A model generated the notes under the pieces. It saw only the letters and a program-made list of their open reading frames with translations. It made no database searches and was not told where the DNA came from. 64,000 bases of DNA from Chryseobacterium sp. Leaf404 (GTDB lineage Bacteria; Bacteroidota; Bacteroidia; Flavobacteriales; Weeksellaceae). The stretch is from positions 54,076 through 118,075 of the forward strand of contig NZ_LMQM01000016.1 in the NCBI RefSeq assembly GCF_001424145.1, given 5' to 3'. Within the stretch, counting starts at the first letter, position 1. Every line of letters begins with the position of its first letter. Both the position numbers and the translations under genes were made by a program. Positions 35,960 through 46,600 of the stretch are shown piece by piece.

Positions 35960-37960
35960 ATGAATATAAAATCTACAATCTTAAAAACGGCAGTTTTGTT
36001 TGCCTTTTACAGCAGCGTAATTTCTTTCGGACAGTCTGTAAAAACAGGTAAAGGCGTTGAATTTTCACATCCTTCTGCCGAAGAGTTAGCAAGATCTGGT
36101 GGTGTAGAAAGATGTTCTTCCACAGAATATGAAGAATTTTTGCAGAAGCATTTTCCCGGCAGAATGACTCCCGCTCAGTTTGAAGCGTGGATTACACCTT
36201 TGATTGAAAAAGAAAGAAACAATAAATCTCAAAGTGGCAACATCGTTACTATTCCTGTAGTAGTACACGTAATCCACGCCGGTCAGGCATACGGTGCTGC
36301 TCCTAATATCGTAGACGAGCAGGTGCAGTCTCAAATCACGGTAATGAATCAGGATTTCAGAAGAATTGCCGGAACACCCGGTTTCAACAGTAATCCGGTT
36401 GGGGCAGACACGCAGATTCAGTTTGCACTGGCTAAAGTGGATCCAAATGGAAATCCTACAAACGGTATAAACAGAGTGAATCTTTGCCAGACCAGCTGGT
36501 CACAGGCTCAAATAAATGCGTTCGTAAAACCGGAGACGATCTGGGATCCTACGCAGTATATGAATATGTGGAGTGTACAGTTTTCGTCCTCAGGTTTACT
36601 GGGATATGCACAGTTTCCTTCAAATTCAAACCTGGCTGGGCTTAATGCAAGTGGGGGTGAAGCATACACCGATGGAGTAGTAGCCAATTATTCAACATTC
36701 GGAAGTACAGATTTTAATACAAACGGAACATTTCTGCTGAATGCACCTTACGACAAAGGCAGAACTATGACGCACGAGGTTGGGCACTTCCTTGGTTTAA
36801 GACATATTTGGGGCGATGCGACATGTGGTGACGATTTCTGTGCAGATACACCTACTGCGCATACTTCGAATTATACCTGCAATCCAAGTATTCCGAGCTG
36901 TACGGTACCTACTGTTTTTGAGATGGTACAGAATTACATGGATTATACCAATGATACATGTATGAATATCTATACAGTGAATCAAAAGGACAGGATTTCT
37001 GCGGTGATGAACAACTCCCCGCGAAGACTTGAACTGAAAACTTCTGTAAAAGATATTGCAATACCATTATTTCCAAATGATGCCGAGGTGAAACTTGAAA
37101 GAGACTGCACTACTGTGAGCTGTACTACTGTTTCTGCCCAAAATGTGAAAGTTTCTCTATATAACAGAGGGAATACAACCATGACTTCAGCGGCAATCAC
37201 TTACACAGTTAATAATTTGTCTCAAACTTTCAACTGGACAGGAAGCCTTGCTCAGGATAAATATGCTATCGTTACCCTGCCTATGCCAGCAACTGCACTG
37301 GGAGGATATATGAATATTTCGGTGACCACAGTAAATGGAGTAGCAGATCAAAGAGCTTCAAACAGCAATATATTTGTTAATTACATGGGAGCGCCTACAA
37401 GATTAAATGAAAGCGTAGTGTTTAATCTCCAGAGAGATCAGTACGGCAGCGAAACCACATGGTCTCTGAAAAACAGTGCAGGTACAACAGTGTACAGTGG
37501 AGGTCCTTATACGGATACCGCAAATCCGCCGTTAATCACTCAGAACTGGACGTTGAATGCCAATGAGTGCTACACATTCCTGATTTCAGATTCTTATGGT
37601 GACGGTATTTATCCTTACGGAGGTTATTACAATATCCAGTCTACTACAGGTTCTACGCTTGTCACTGGCTCGCACTTTGCAAGCAGCCAGACAAAATTTT
37701 TCAAAATTCAGACATTAGGAACGTCTGAAGCAACTAAGAATACATTCAGTATTTATCCTAATCCTGCAAGTGATGTTTTAAACATAAAGAATGTTTCAGA
37801 CAAAGCTGTTTACGAGATTCACAATGCAGTGGGCCAATTAGTTAAAGCAGGAAACATAGAAAATGCACAGGTAAATGTGGCAGAATTTGTAAAAGGTGTT
37901 TACGTAATTACTGTAAAAGATAAAGACCTTACTGAAAGACTGAAATTTATTAAAAAATAA
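35960..37960 (+). CDS. Secreted M43 (pappalysin-like) metalloprotease with T9SS signal, copy 1
   Basis: 666 residues with a signal peptide to about residue 25. The catalytic domain has HEVGHFLGLRH (H272, E273, H276, H282), then Cys-rich CGDDFCADTP and Met-turn QNYMDY, all hallmarks of M43B cytophagalysin-type metzincins. A CARDB-like beta domain (about 355-475) and a second beta domain (about 480-590) follow. The type A T9SS sorting domain is at about 597-666 (SIYPNPASDVLNI start, FIKK end). It is exported by T9SS and probably anchored at or released from the surface. It is paralogous to the next gene. Confidence 0.9.
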   Translation: MNIKSTILKTAVLFAFYSSVISFGQSVKTGKGVEFSHPSAEELARSGGVERCSSTEYEEFLQKHFPGRMTPAQFEAWITPLIEKERNNKSQSGNIVTIPVVVHVIHAGQAYGAAPNIVDEQVQSQITVMNQDFRRIAGTPGFNSNPVGADTQIQFALAKVDPNGNPTNGINRVNLCQTSWSQAQINAFVKPETIWDPTQYMNMWSVQFSSSGLLGYAQFPSNSNLAGLNASGGEAYTDGVVANYSTFGSTDFNTNGTFLLNAPYDKGRTMTHEVGHFLGLRHIWGDATCGDDFCADTPTAHTSNYTCNPSIPSCTVPTVFEMVQNYMDYTNDTCMNIYTVNQKDRISAVMNNSPRRLELKTSVKDIAIPLFPNDAEVKLERDCTTVSCTTVSAQNVKVSLYNRGNTTMTSAAITYTVNNLSQTFNWTGSLAQDKYAIVTLPMPATALGGYMNISVTTVNGVADQRASNSNIFVNYMGAPTRLNESVVFNLQRDQYGSETTWSLKNSAGTTVYSGGPYTDTANPPLITQNWTLNANECYTFLISDSYGDGIYPYGGYYNIQSTTGSTLVTGSHFASSQTKFFKIQTLGTSEATKNTFSIYPNPASDVLNIKNVSDKAVYEIHNAVGQLVKAGNIENAQVNVAEFVKGVYVITVKDKDLTERLKFIKK

Positions 37961-37983
37961 GATTCAGAATTTAATCACTTTTA

Positions 37984-38010
37984 AAACCTCCCTCGCGGAG
38001 GTTTTTTTGT
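37984..38010 (+). terminator. Terminator after M43 copy 1
   Basis: A stem AAACCTCC/GGAGGTTT with a CTCGC-type loop, followed by seven T. Confidence 0.88.
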
Positions 38011-38126
38011 TCCTGTGACAAAGTATTGTTCTTTGCATTGTCGCAAAGTATTTCTTTTCAGTGAGATATAGCTTTAGTGAAAAGGATTTTAATCTTCTAT
38101 TAATTAAAATCTATTTAAAAAATGGA

Positions 38127-38134
38127 TATCTTTG
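38127..38134 (+). promoter_or_regulatory. -7 box of M43 copy 2
   Basis: TATCTTTG matches TAnnTTTG, 21 bases before the ATG at 38156. The -33 region lacks TTG. Confidence 0.5.
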
Positions 38135-38155
38135 TAAAGTAAAAAATAATTTGAA

Positions 38156-40186
38156 ATGCAAAAATTCAACAATCTTAAATTTCTGTTTTTTCTGTTTGTC
38201 TTTTTTGTTAGTTCTGTAAGTGCACAGAATGCAGAGGGTATGAGAAAAAGCGGCGGAAATTTTAAAACAAAGACAGCTGAAGAGAAAGCTCATTCTCATG
38301 GGTTTGACAGATGTAGTGCTGACGAATATGAAGATTATCTGAAAGCAAAGTATCCTGCGAGAATGACTCCACAGGAATTTGAAGCTTGGCTTAAACCATT
38401 GGTGGAAGAGGCGAAAGCGAATAAATCTCAGTCTGGTAGTATTATTACCATTCCGGTGGTAGTACACGTGATCCATAGCGGACAGAACGTAGGGGTAGCT
38501 CCCAATATCACAGATAATCAGGTAATCTCACAAATTACTGTGATGAATAATGACTTCCGAAGAATGCTTAATACACCGGGATATAATACCAATGCAGTGG
38601 GCGCAGATACTCAGATTCAGTTTGCCCTGGCCAAAGTGGATCCCAATGGAAATCCTACCAACGGAATCAACAGAGTAAATCTCTGCCAGGACAGCTGGGG
38701 AACAGATGAGATTGATGATTATGTAAAACCAACAACCATTTGGGATGCTACACAATATATGAATATGTGGAGTGTAAATTTCTCAGATTCCAGTCTTTTG
38801 GGGTATGCTCAGTTTCCTTCAAACTCAGGTTTAGGCGGTTTGAATGCTAACGGAGGTCTTGCTAACACAGACGGTGTAGTTGCCAATTTCAGTACTTTTG
38901 GCAGCAGTACGTATAATGATGGTAGTTTTATGTTGTCGGCACCTTATGATAAAGGCAGAACAATGACTCACGAGGTAGGTCATTTTTTAGGTTTAAGACA
39001 TATTTGGGGAGATACTTCATCCTGCGTTGTTAATGCTACCGACAGCAATAATGATTACTGTTTAGACACGCCAGCAGCAGCAGGGCCTAATTATAACTGT
39101 GTTGCTGTAGACTCCTGCCCTTCAAGCCCCGGCAGTGATATGATACAGAATTACATGGATTATACTGTTGATACCTGTATGAATATTTTTACAGTCAATC
39201 AGACAGCGAGATTAACAGCAGTAATGAACAACTCTCCCAGAAGAAGTACACTGAAAACTTCAACGAAAGATGTTGCAATCCCTTTATTTGCAAACGATGC
39301 AGAAATTAAAATCGACGGCGGCTGTTTAGCTGGTGTCTGTGGTGGTGGAGTTCTGCGTTTAAACCTGTACAACAGAGGAACTGCAAATCTTACCTCAGCA
39401 GTGATTTCATATACCTTTACAGGTGGCCCTTCGCTTACTTATAACTGGACGGGTAACCTTGCACAGGATAAATTCAGCTTGATTACCATTCCTGTAGATC
39501 CTGCTGTGCCTACCTCTCCTGTTACCACAACAATTACATCAGCAAACGGAGGTGCAGATCAGAGAGCGTCTAATAATACAAGCACAGGAACTTACATTAA
39601 ACCTACCAATCCTGAATATTTCAATACAACTACTGTAAATTTTGCTCTTCAGAGAGACCTCTATGGTTCTGAAACAAAATGGACTCTGAAAAACAGTGCC
39701 GGTACAGTATTATACAGCGGAGGACCTTATGCCGATACTGCAAGTCTTCCTGCTCTTTTTACCCAGACATGGACGCTGCCTTTAGGTTGCTACGTATTTG
39801 CAATCTCTGACGCGTATGGTGATGGTCTCTCAAGTTTTGACGGAGGTTATGTAACTCTTACTACAAGCTCCGGAACAGTAATCTACACCGGAAGTGATGA
39901 TATTTTAGGATATGCCACAAAATCATTTACCAACCAGGTATTGTCCGTAAATGATGTTAAGGAAAAGACTTTCAGCATTTATCCTAATCCTGCCAGCGAT
40001 GTTTTAAATATTCAAAATGTTTCAGATAAAGCCACATTTGAAATTCATAATGCTGTAGGACGACTGGTAAAATCAGGGAAAATAGAAAACGGCCAGGTAA
40101 AGGTTGCAGATTTTGTAAAAGGAGTTTATGTGATTACTGTAAAAGATAAAAATCTTGCAGAGACACTTAAATTTATTAAGAAATAA
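38156..40186 (+). CDS. Secreted M43 (pappalysin-like) metalloprotease with T9SS signal, copy 2
   Basis: 676 residues with a signal peptide ending VSAQ (about residue 23). The catalytic motif HEVGHFLGLRHIWG is at the same position as in copy 1 (H272, H276, H282). The Cys-containing loop after it is about 10 residues longer, and the Met-turn is QNYMDY. The beta domains and T9SS type A signal (SIYPNPASDVLNIQ start, KFIKK end) follow the same order. Sequence identity to copy 1 is high over most of the length, including DNA, so this is a tandem duplication. Each copy has its own promoter and terminator. Confidence 0.9.
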   Translation: MQKFNNLKFLFFLFVFFVSSVSAQNAEGMRKSGGNFKTKTAEEKAHSHGFDRCSADEYEDYLKAKYPARMTPQEFEAWLKPLVEEAKANKSQSGSIITIPVVVHVIHSGQNVGVAPNITDNQVISQITVMNNDFRRMLNTPGYNTNAVGADTQIQFALAKVDPNGNPTNGINRVNLCQDSWGTDEIDDYVKPTTIWDATQYMNMWSVNFSDSSLLGYAQFPSNSGLGGLNANGGLANTDGVVANFSTFGSSTYNDGSFMLSAPYDKGRTMTHEVGHFLGLRHIWGDTSSCVVNATDSNNDYCLDTPAAAGPNYNCVAVDSCPSSPGSDMIQNYMDYTVDTCMNIFTVNQTARLTAVMNNSPRRSTLKTSTKDVAIPLFANDAEIKIDGGCLAGVCGGGVLRLNLYNRGTANLTSAVISYTFTGGPSLTYNWTGNLAQDKFSLITIPVDPAVPTSPVTTTITSANGGADQRASNNTSTGTYIKPTNPEYFNTTTVNFALQRDLYGSETKWTLKNSAGTVLYSGGPYADTASLPALFTQTWTLPLGCYVFAISDAYGDGLSSFDGGYVTLTTSSGTVIYTGSDDILGYATKSFTNQVLSVNDVKEKTFSIYPNPASDVLNIQNVSDKATFEIHNAVGRLVKSGKIENGQVKVADFVKGVYVITVKDKNLAETLKFIKK

Positions 40187-40208
40187 AAAAACAATCTTTT
40201 AATAACTG

Positions 40209-40236
40209 AACCTTCGATAATTCGGAGGTTTTTTTA
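40209..40236 (+). terminator. Terminator after M43 copy 2
   Basis: A 9-bp stem AACCTTCGA/TCGGAGGTT (one G-T pair) is followed by T residues. Confidence 0.82.
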
Positions 40237-40278
40237 TTTCTAAATAGCTGCAAAATGTTAAAAATTAAATAGTAAGTA

Positions 40279-40306
40279 TTGATTTGCAAGATTATGCTTA
40301 CATTTG
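40279..40306 (+). promoter_or_regulatory. Promoter of reprolysin-like gene
   Basis: -33 TTG (40279-40281) and -7 TACATTTG (40299-40306) with a 17-base spacer, 42 bases before the ATG. Confidence 0.55.
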
Positions 40307-40348
40307 GATGTTAAAAATTTACAAATAATTCAAAAATAGTTCATCTTT

Positions 40349-43315
40349 ATGAAAAAACTTATTACTGCTTTATTTTTAAGTGCGGTAGGTGGTTTTGCAT
40401 TTGGACAGTGGTCTCCCGTTAATCAGCGGAAATCATCTGTATCAGATCCTACCCAATTAGAATACAAACTTGATATTGCCAAGATTAAGAGTCAGCTTAA
40501 AAATGCTCAGGAAACGGGGCTTGGTGCAAAGCCGGTAGAAATAATGCTTCCCACGCTTCGTGGCAAGATAGAGAGATTTGCTGTTTACAGCTTTCCGGTG
40601 GTAGTAAAAGAACTGGCAGAGCAATATGATTTGGGTTCTTATGTAGGAGTAGGTATAGACGATCCTACAAAATCTGTGAGATTTTCTTTAGCTCCAAATA
40701 ATTTTCAGTCTATGATCATTGGGGGTTCCGGAGATTACGAATTCATTGAACCTTTGATCAGTGACAAAACTACCTACGGAGTACATGCAAAAACAAAAGC
40801 TACAGGAGGTAAAAGTTTTATCTGCAGTACAGAGGAAGGCGCAGCTGCTGTAAAAGAAATTGAAGAGATGGCAAAGAAAGGTAATTCTTTCAATAATCAA
40901 TTCTCAGATTTTTCTAAAATGTCAGACAAAAAATACCGAACCATGAGGTTGGCAATGTCTGTAACAGCAGAATATACAACATTTCACGGTGGAACGGTTG
41001 CAGGTGCTTTAGCGGCAATTAATGCTACATTAACCAGAGTTAATTTTGTTTTTGAAAAAGACTTTGCCCTGCATCTGAATCTTCAGAATTTTCCAAACGT
41101 CATCTATACAAATGCCGCTACAGATCCTTATTCTGACGGTGCCACAGGTTCTGGCGGTGCATGGAATGCTGAACTTCAATCTACACTTACAGCAAATGTT
41201 GGTAATGCCAATTACGACATTGGTCACCTGTTTGGTGCATCTGGCGGCGGCGGTAATGCCGGTTGTATAGGATGTGTATGTGTTAATCCTTCAACGCCTG
41301 TTCCTAATGGAAAGGGATCCGGGTATACTTCACCCGCCAATGGAATTCCACAGGGAGACACTTTTGATATTGATTACGTAGCTCATGAGATGGGTCATCA
41401 GTTAGGTGCTAACCACACCTTTACAACTGGTTACGAGGGTACAGGTGTAAATATGGAGCCGGGATCTGGTTCTACAATTATGGGATATGCCGGTATTACA
41501 GGTGCAAACACAGATGTGCAGCCAAATTCTGATGCATATTTTCATAAGGCAAGTATTACGCAGGTGCAGACCAACCTGAATACAAAAACCTGTGATGTGG
41601 AAACAACTGTAGCAAATGATGCGCCTGTAATTGCAGCGCTTCCTACCTACACCATCCCTAAAGGTACTGCTTTTGTGCTTACAGCGTCTGCTACTGATGC
41701 ACAGAATGACCCGTTAACCTACACATGGGAGCAGGTAAATAATATTACTGCATCATCTCAGCTTATTAATAAAACCAACTTAGGTACTACTACGTATGGT
41801 CCGTCGTTCAGATCAATTGCTCCTACGACCAGTCCTACCAGATATTTTCCTAAGTTGTCATCCGTAATCAATGGTGTATTGGATAACTCCAATAATCAGT
41901 GGGAATCTGTTTCTATGGTTGCCAGATCATCAAAGTTTGCTGTTACTGTAAGAGATAATCATCCTACAACTACTCAACAGCAGACCCAGTTTGCTGAACA
42001 GACCATTACCGTAGGCGATGATGGACCTTTTAAATTGACTACAGGTGGTTTCCTGTACAGTACAGCAACCAATACAATTACCTGGGATGTTGTAAATACA
42101 GCGGGTGGAGCATATAACTCTCCAAACGTGAAAATTGACTATTCTACAGACAATGGTGCTACCTGGACTGCTCTTTTGGCTACAACTGCCAATGACGGTA
42201 CAGAATCTGTAGCAGCTTTCCCTGCAGCACTTAACGGTCAGGCAGTAGCACTAAGAGTTTCTTCAATCGGAAATGTCTTTTATGCTGTGAAAAAAATGAC
42301 GGTAGCGGCGCAGGCAACTTGTGGTACAGTTATTACAGGAGTTGTGGTTTCAAATATAACGCCTTCATCAGCATCAGTAAACTGGCCTGCCGTAACAGGA
42401 GCAACGTCTTACGTAATCCGTTACAAAAAGACCACCGATACAGCTTGGCAACAGACTACTTCAACTACCAACAGTGTAAATATATCCAGCTTAACGGATG
42501 GAACTTTATATGAGGTACAGGTAGCATCTGTATGTGGAACACAAGGGCCATTCTCTGCAAGTGTTAATTTTACAACTTCCACTATATCTTACTGTACAAT
42601 TACTGCTACAAACTCGCCTCAGTTTGAGTATATTTCTAACGTAACGTTGTCTTACAACGGAACTACTTTAATGACGAATACGTCAGGTCCGTCAAACTAC
42701 ACAAACTATACTACCAATACTGCTTTACAAAGTACATTGGCAGCTGGCAATACCTATGGACTGTCAATCACGGTGGCAGCTCCGGATTGGGATACATCTG
42801 CAGTATTTATAGATTTTAATGCGAACGGAGTATTTGAAAGCACAGAAAGAGTGTTGAATTATCCTACGGCAGTGCCTACAGCTCCAATTACAGGTACATT
42901 TGCAGTTCCTGCAACTGCAGTAACAAACATTCCATTAAGAATGAGAGTGATTCTTTACTACGCAGGAGCTACTAATGCAGGATTGTCACTTGGCGCCACT
43001 TTTGCTGGTTGTGGTACATTCGGATATGGGGAAGTGGAAGACTACAATGTATTGGTACCATCACTTGGTATTAATGAAACTTCTTTAGTTAAAAATAACA
43101 TTCAGATCTATCCAAATCCTGCTACTGATGTATTGAATATCACAAAAGTTTCAGAGAAAGCTAAATTTGAAATTCATAATGCAGTTGGGCAGTTGGTTAA
43201 AGCTGGAAATATCAGTAATAATCAGGTAAGAGTAGCCGAACTTGTAAAAGGCACTTATTTGATTACGATTAAAGATAAAGACATAGCAGAGACTGTTAAG
43301 TTTATCAAAAAATAA
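40349..43315 (+). CDS. Secreted reprolysin-like (M12B) metalloprotease with FN3, GEVED and T9SS domains
   Basis: 988 residues. Signal peptide to about residue 19, then a propeptide-like region (20-190). The metalloprotease domain (about 195-410) has HEMGHQLGANH (H346, H350, H356) and Met-turn IMGYAG. A beta region (about 425-655) follows, then an FN3 domain (about 665-750, ATSYVIRYKKTTD and YEVQVASVC). A GEVED domain (about 755-905) ends with GYGEVEDYNV. A T9SS type A signal is at about 918-988 (IYPNPATDVLNI start, KFIKK end). Family knowledge predicts an exported surface or extracellular protease. It is flanked by its own promoter and terminator. Confidence 0.9.
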   Translation: MKKLITALFLSAVGGFAFGQWSPVNQRKSSVSDPTQLEYKLDIAKIKSQLKNAQETGLGAKPVEIMLPTLRGKIERFAVYSFPVVVKELAEQYDLGSYVGVGIDDPTKSVRFSLAPNNFQSMIIGGSGDYEFIEPLISDKTTYGVHAKTKATGGKSFICSTEEGAAAVKEIEEMAKKGNSFNNQFSDFSKMSDKKYRTMRLAMSVTAEYTTFHGGTVAGALAAINATLTRVNFVFEKDFALHLNLQNFPNVIYTNAATDPYSDGATGSGGAWNAELQSTLTANVGNANYDIGHLFGASGGGGNAGCIGCVCVNPSTPVPNGKGSGYTSPANGIPQGDTFDIDYVAHEMGHQLGANHTFTTGYEGTGVNMEPGSGSTIMGYAGITGANTDVQPNSDAYFHKASITQVQTNLNTKTCDVETTVANDAPVIAALPTYTIPKGTAFVLTASATDAQNDPLTYTWEQVNNITASSQLINKTNLGTTTYGPSFRSIAPTTSPTRYFPKLSSVINGVLDNSNNQWESVSMVARSSKFAVTVRDNHPTTTQQQTQFAEQTITVGDDGPFKLTTGGFLYSTATNTITWDVVNTAGGAYNSPNVKIDYSTDNGATWTALLATTANDGTESVAAFPAALNGQAVALRVSSIGNVFYAVKKMTVAAQATCGTVITGVVVSNITPSSASVNWPAVTGATSYVIRYKKTTDTAWQQTTSTTNSVNISSLTDGTLYEVQVASVCGTQGPFSASVNFTTSTISYCTITATNSPQFEYISNVTLSYNGTTLMTNTSGPSNYTNYTTNTALQSTLAAGNTYGLSITVAAPDWDTSAVFIDFNANGVFESTERVLNYPTAVPTAPITGTFAVPATAVTNIPLRMRVILYYAGATNAGLSLGATFAGCGTFGYGEVEDYNVLVPSLGINETSLVKNNIQIYPNPATDVLNITKVSEKAKFEIHNAVGQLVKAGNISNNQVRVAELVKGTYLITIKDKDIAETVKFIKK

Positions 43316-43336
43316 TTTTGTTCAATAATTATTCAA

Positions 43337-43363
43337 AAACCTCAGAGATTTCTGAGGTTTTTT
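43337..43363 (+). terminator. Terminator after reprolysin-like gene
   Basis: A perfect 10-bp stem AAACCTCAGA/TCTGAGGTTT with GATT loop, followed by T residues. Confidence 0.9.
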
Positions 43364-43515
43364 GTTTTGGGATATTCGAAGAAAAAATCTAAAAACATCA
43401 GGAAATTTTTATTTTAAATTGAATTATTCAATCTAATAGGAACGTTATTTATATTTATTAATAATATTTCCGCAAAAAAATAATTTTATTTTTTACGATA
43501 ATCATTAAAAATGAT

Positions 43516-43523
43516 TAGCTTTG
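43516..43523 (+). promoter_or_regulatory. -7 box far upstream of FN3/GEVED gene
   Basis: TAGCTTTG matches TAnnTTTG. It would give a leader of about 160 bases before the ATG at 43688, containing a 25-codon frame. The rest of 43364-43515 is A/T-rich with nothing else recognised. Confidence 0.4.
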
Positions 43524-43548
43524 TATCTAATATAAAATTTTATAGCCT

Positions 43549-43626
43549 ATGAACAAATTCTTTACATCTTTCTATTTTTCAAATCCAATTAATCATCTTA
43601 CACAGCATGCTGTGAAAAGGATGTAA
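43549..43626 (+). CDS. Possible 25-residue leader peptide
   Basis: ATG at 43549 to TAA at 43626 gives 25 residues, beginning MNKFFTSFYF and ending HAVKRM. It lies about 25 bases after the -7 box and 61 bases before the 1211-residue gene. The frame contains the perfect palindrome CAGCATGCTG. The Phe-rich start and position suggest a leader peptide, but coding status is unproven. Confidence 0.25.
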   Translation: MNKFFTSFYFSNPINHLTQHAVKRM

Positions 43627-43687
43627 CACTTAATTCTAATTTTATGTATAACTCTCAAATCTTAATAGATTTTAATATTTTAATAAT

Positions 43688-46600
43688 ATGAAGAAGATTT
43701 TACTACTTTTTTCATTGATACTGGCGTTTTTTACGAATGCTCAGGTAAATTATTCACAAGATTGGACAGCCACTGGTCTTAGTAACTGGACTACCACTTC
43801 TTCTGTCTTTAGTAGAATTGCTACAGCAGGACAGATCTGTGGTACCACAGGAGGAACCATACGGGGCAACAGATATAGTGGAAATGAAGGAGATTTCACT
43901 TCTCCGAATATTCCTGGGAATAATCAGGGGCTTGTTACAATGTCTTTTGATTATAAAGTTACTATCTGGTCGGCAGGTACCGTAGCAACCACTCTTCCTA
44001 ATCTTGGTACAATTGATGTGCAATATGCAAGCAATGCAGGAGGACCATGGACTACAGCATATACTGTAAATTCAACAAATCACGTTGTAGCAAATACATG
44101 TGCAACAAGAACTGTCACCTTCAGCCCTAATGCAGGTAATTTATTTGTAAGATTCTATGTTAAATCTGCTGCTTCCGGAGACAACTATTATTACTTTGAT
44201 AATGTTACCATGACTCAGGGTGCAGCTCCTACTTGCTTAGCACCTTCAGCAATTACACTTGTAAATGTTGCGGCCACAACAGCAAATATTTCATGGACTG
44301 CTCCTACGCCTGCTCCGGTAAATGGTTATGACGTTTATTATAACACCACTGGTGTAGCGCCTACAGGTGCAACTATTTTAAATGCAACCAATTCTGTACA
44401 GAGTACAACGAATACAGCCACTATATCTGCGCTTACACCTATCACAACGTACTACGTTTGGGTAAGAGCAAAATGTGCCGCTGGTGATATGAGTACCTGG
44501 ACTCCAATGCCTGCTTTTATGACATTGTGCGTACCAGTGACTGTTCTTCCATGGACTGAAAACTTCGATGCAATGACGACTTTGGGAGCAGCTATTCTCC
44601 CTCCATGCTGGAAAAACGTTACCGGGACTAGTGCCTGGACGTCTTCAAATGCAGTGTCTTCCACTACATCTCCTGGTCCTAGATCTACACCAAACTATGT
44701 GAGAATCCAGTACGGAAATACCAATGCAAGTCAGCTTTGGAGTCCAGGTTTTGCTTTGACTGCAGGCGTTACTTATGAATACTCTTTCTACTACCATACG
44801 GGGGGTACAGGTTCTTCTCAGATAGGATATACTGGAAATGTTTTAGTTAATACCTCACAGTCTGCTACTGGAGCAACCAATTTAGGAGGCTTTATCACAG
44901 CAACTCAGGGAACAAGTGCTTATACTCAATACAAGGTTTATTTTACACCTACAGTGAGTGCAAATTATAATTTTGCAGTAAATGTTTCTTCAAACTTTAC
45001 ACCATGGTACTTAGGAGTTGATGACTTCAAATTGAGAGTTGCACCTACCTGTTTAGATGTACAAGGTTTGGCTATCACAAATACTACTACTACAAGTACA
45101 ACAGTACAGTGGACAGTACCAACACCTGCACCAGCAAATGGTTACGATGTGTATTATACAACCAACCCTGCAACTCCGCTTGCAACGGTTACTCCACAGT
45201 TTTCAGGAGTTGCTGGTCCGTCGCAGCTAATTGGCGGCTTAACTCCAAGTACAACTTATTATATTTGGGTAAGAGCAAGATGTAGTGCTACAGATATTGG
45301 TGACTGGACGGGCCCATTACAGATCTATACTAATTACTGTCTGCCAACAGGTGGATCGTCTTCAACTACTTATTATCTTAATAACATTACTACAACCACT
45401 GGCTTTACAAATATTGCTTATACAGCAACTTCTTATAATGCATACGTGAATAACTCGGCGCAGAGTTTCTCTGTATTGCCGGGAGCATCTGTAAATGTTA
45501 ACCTTGGAGCAACATCTGGTACCCATTACTTCCACGCGTGGATTGATTGGAACAATGATTTAGTATTGGATCCGTTAACAGAAATAGTATATTCTTCAAC
45601 TTCATATCAAGCATCAGCTCAGTTTACTATCAGTTCTGTTGGTAGACCCTCTGGATCTTACAGAATTAGATTTGCTCAGAGCTATATTGGTGCAGTTACA
45701 CCTTGTGGACCGGCTGCTTATGGAAGCTACGTTGATTACACCTTTATTATTAGACCTTGTTCTGTAGTAGCACCTACCAATGTTACAGTTACAGGTATTA
45801 CGCAAAATGCAGCAACTGTAAACTGGACTGCATCTGCAAACAACCTTGTTTATAGAGTATACTGGAGATTAGCTGGAGATCCAACTTGGCCAAATTCTTC
45901 ACCACTTATCAACGCACCTACAACAACATACAATATCACAGGTCTACAGCCTGCGAAAGCGTACGAAGTGAAAGTAGTAGCAGTATGTAACACGAATGAA
46001 GGAACCGCTCCTACGGTAACTTTCACTACAACGTGTGATCCTACGCCACCAAACGTCGTGGTAAGTAATATTACTTCTACTTCAGCATTGGCTACGTGGA
46101 ATCCGTTAGTAGCAAGTGCGAATTATGAAATCAGATGGAGAGTTGTAGGTACACCGGGATGGTTTACTCCTCAGCCTCCGGGAACTCCTCAGCCTCCACA
46201 GAACAGTTATTTAATGCAGAATCTTGAATCTTTCAAAACTTATGAAGTTCAGGTAAGATCTATCTGCGTAGGAGCGTCTACAGGAAACCCTTGGTCTAAT
46301 CCTCAGGTATTTACTACCATCAGAGTTTGTTCTATACCACCTCCAGGCTTAACAATTACTCAGCTGAATCCTACAAGTGCTGAAGTTACATGGGAACCTT
46401 ATACAGGAACCGGTGCTACAAACAGCTATATCCTGAGATACAGAAAAGTAGGTATTCCAAGCTGGACAACTATTAATGTTAATAATGCAAATACATACAC
46501 AATTACAGGATTATTAGAATTAACGAAGTATGAAATGCAGGTAGCAAACGTTTGTACAGGTACTCCTGGAAACTTTACTCCACTGTATTATTTCACAACT

